From NCBI GenBank assembly GCA_002773835.1, contig PFAC01000046.1, positions 1 through 49,660 on the forward strand: a DNA stretch of 49,660 nt. The letters are read 5' to 3'. Both the position numbers and the translations under genes were made by a program. The notes below the pieces were generated by a model. That model was not told the origin of the DNA. It worked only from the letters and a program-made list of their open reading frames with translations, and did not search any database. Shown one piece after another: positions 49,282-49,660 of this stretch. This DNA is from Chlamydiae bacterium CG10_big_fil_rev_8_21_14_0_10_35_9. Its GTDB lineage: Bacteria > Chlamydiota > Chlamydiia > Chlamydiales > SM23-39. Numbering within the stretch: the stretch's first letter is position 1; each line of letters starts with the position of its first letter.

Positions 49282-49660
49282 ATGTCAGCGACAAATGTTA
49301 CAGAATCTAGAATAAGCTTTAAGGAGAATTATCCATTAACTGCCTATTGGTTTACTGCTGACACTACTTTGGAAAAATGTACTAAGATTGCGATTAACTC
49401 CCTTACTTGTTTTGCTCTAGTATTGACATCTTTTGCTATTGATCTTGGAGCCCGCCTTATTACTTATTTCAAGTCTAATGAAATGGAACCTAGTTCAGCT
49501 GATAATAATGGCATTAATTTTACTGAAGAAAACCAACCAGTAGCTCAAGGTCCAGTAGCTCAAGAACCAGTAGCTCAAGGTCCAGTAGCTCAAGGTCCAG
49601 TAGCTCAAGGTCCAGTAGCTCAAGGTCCAGTAGCTCAAGGTCCAGTAGCTCAAGGTCCAG
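49282..49660 (+). CDS. Membrane protein with PVAQG repeat tail (3' end outside window)
   Basis: The visible 126 residues start with a GGAGG-preceded ATG. Residues 31-62 form one membrane segment (KIAINSLTCFALVLTSFAID). After a short acidic linker, from residue 86 on, comes Pro-Val-Ala-Gln-Gly repeated about eight times, with one Gln-Glu variant unit. The frame stays open to the window end. No family recognised. Its small size, single membrane segment and repeated tail make it a candidate surface or inclusion protein. Confidence 0.75.
   Translation, partial: MSATNVTESRISFKENYPLTAYWFTADTTLEKCTKIAINSLTCFALVLTSFAIDLGARLITYFKSNEMEPSSADNNGINFTEENQPVAQGPVAQEPVAQGPVAQGPVAQGPVAQGPVAQGPVAQGP
49537..49660 (+). 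repeat. 15-bp in-frame minisatellite CCAGTAGCTCAAGGT
   Basis: At least 8.2 units of CCAGTAGCTCAAGGT in perfect phase with the reading frame; unit two carries GAA in place of GGT (CAAGAACC). The array continues past the window end. Nearly identical units point to recent slippage or unequal crossing-over. Confidence 0.97.

Overview
The window is a low-GC bacterial chromosome segment from a member of the Chlamydiota outside the genus Chlamydia (an environmental, Parachlamydia/Simkania/Waddlia-type lineage). The evidence is gene content and order. recO, the CtcB/CtcC two-component pair, truA, ispD, a SWIB-domain protein, prfB with its programmed frameshift, YhhY-like acetyltransferases and yebC all lie here in an arrangement that, from memory, resembles the CT457-CT470 neighbourhood of Chlamydia trachomatis. 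A MOMP-like outer membrane protein, SWIB in a bacterium and a plant-UGP3-like uridylyltransferase also fit. No database search was run; family names rest on motifs read in the translations.

Layout. 1-6.2 kb: end of an unknown gene, a predicted outer membrane barrel, recO, tRNA-Arg, a MOMP-like porin, an SRPBCC protein, a repeat-rich helical protein, a YchJ-like protein and hibernation factor hpf. 6.2-10.4 kb: an overlapping gene string running on from hpf: a stand-alone HsdR_N-type nuclease domain, a DUF115/Maf-like protein, a MORN-repeat protein and a second DUF115/Maf-like protein. 10.4-13.8 kb: the sigma54 activator ctcC with its kinase ctcB, and a divergent M15-type lipoprotein. 13.8-14.9 kb: a gap-free tandem duplication (518 bp offset) of a small membrane protein gene next to tRNA-Leu(CAA).

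15-25 kb is an accessory island starting at tRNA-Leu: an HNH endonuclease whose frame ends inside the tRNA, a Cas7/RAMP-like protein divergent from an Xre regulator across a perfect palindrome, a 712-residue repeat protein of unknown function, a degenerate tyrosine recombinase, an AbrB-Doc toxin-antitoxin pair, a complete IS5/IS903-type element with a nonsense codon in its transposase, and several orphan proteins. Three of the island genes share an AT-rich element about 80-90 bp upstream of their starts. 25-31.4 kb: a beta-lactamase-fold protein that has lost its catalytic lysine, and two membrane sulfatase-family paralogues flanking a thioredoxin-reductase-like protein with a signal peptide.

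31.5-49.7 kb returns to a more conserved backbone: HAD phosphatase, a TPP riboswitch controlling an MFS transporter, truA, ispD, SWIB, a UGP3-like nucleotidyltransferase, prfB, two GNATs, a SprT-like protein, yebC, pabB-pabC for p-aminobenzoate synthesis, a CDP-alcohol phosphotransferase / TVP38 / flavin disulfide reductase operon, a GH63-like glycosidase, and the start of a membrane protein ending in a 15-bp coding minisatellite that runs off the window.
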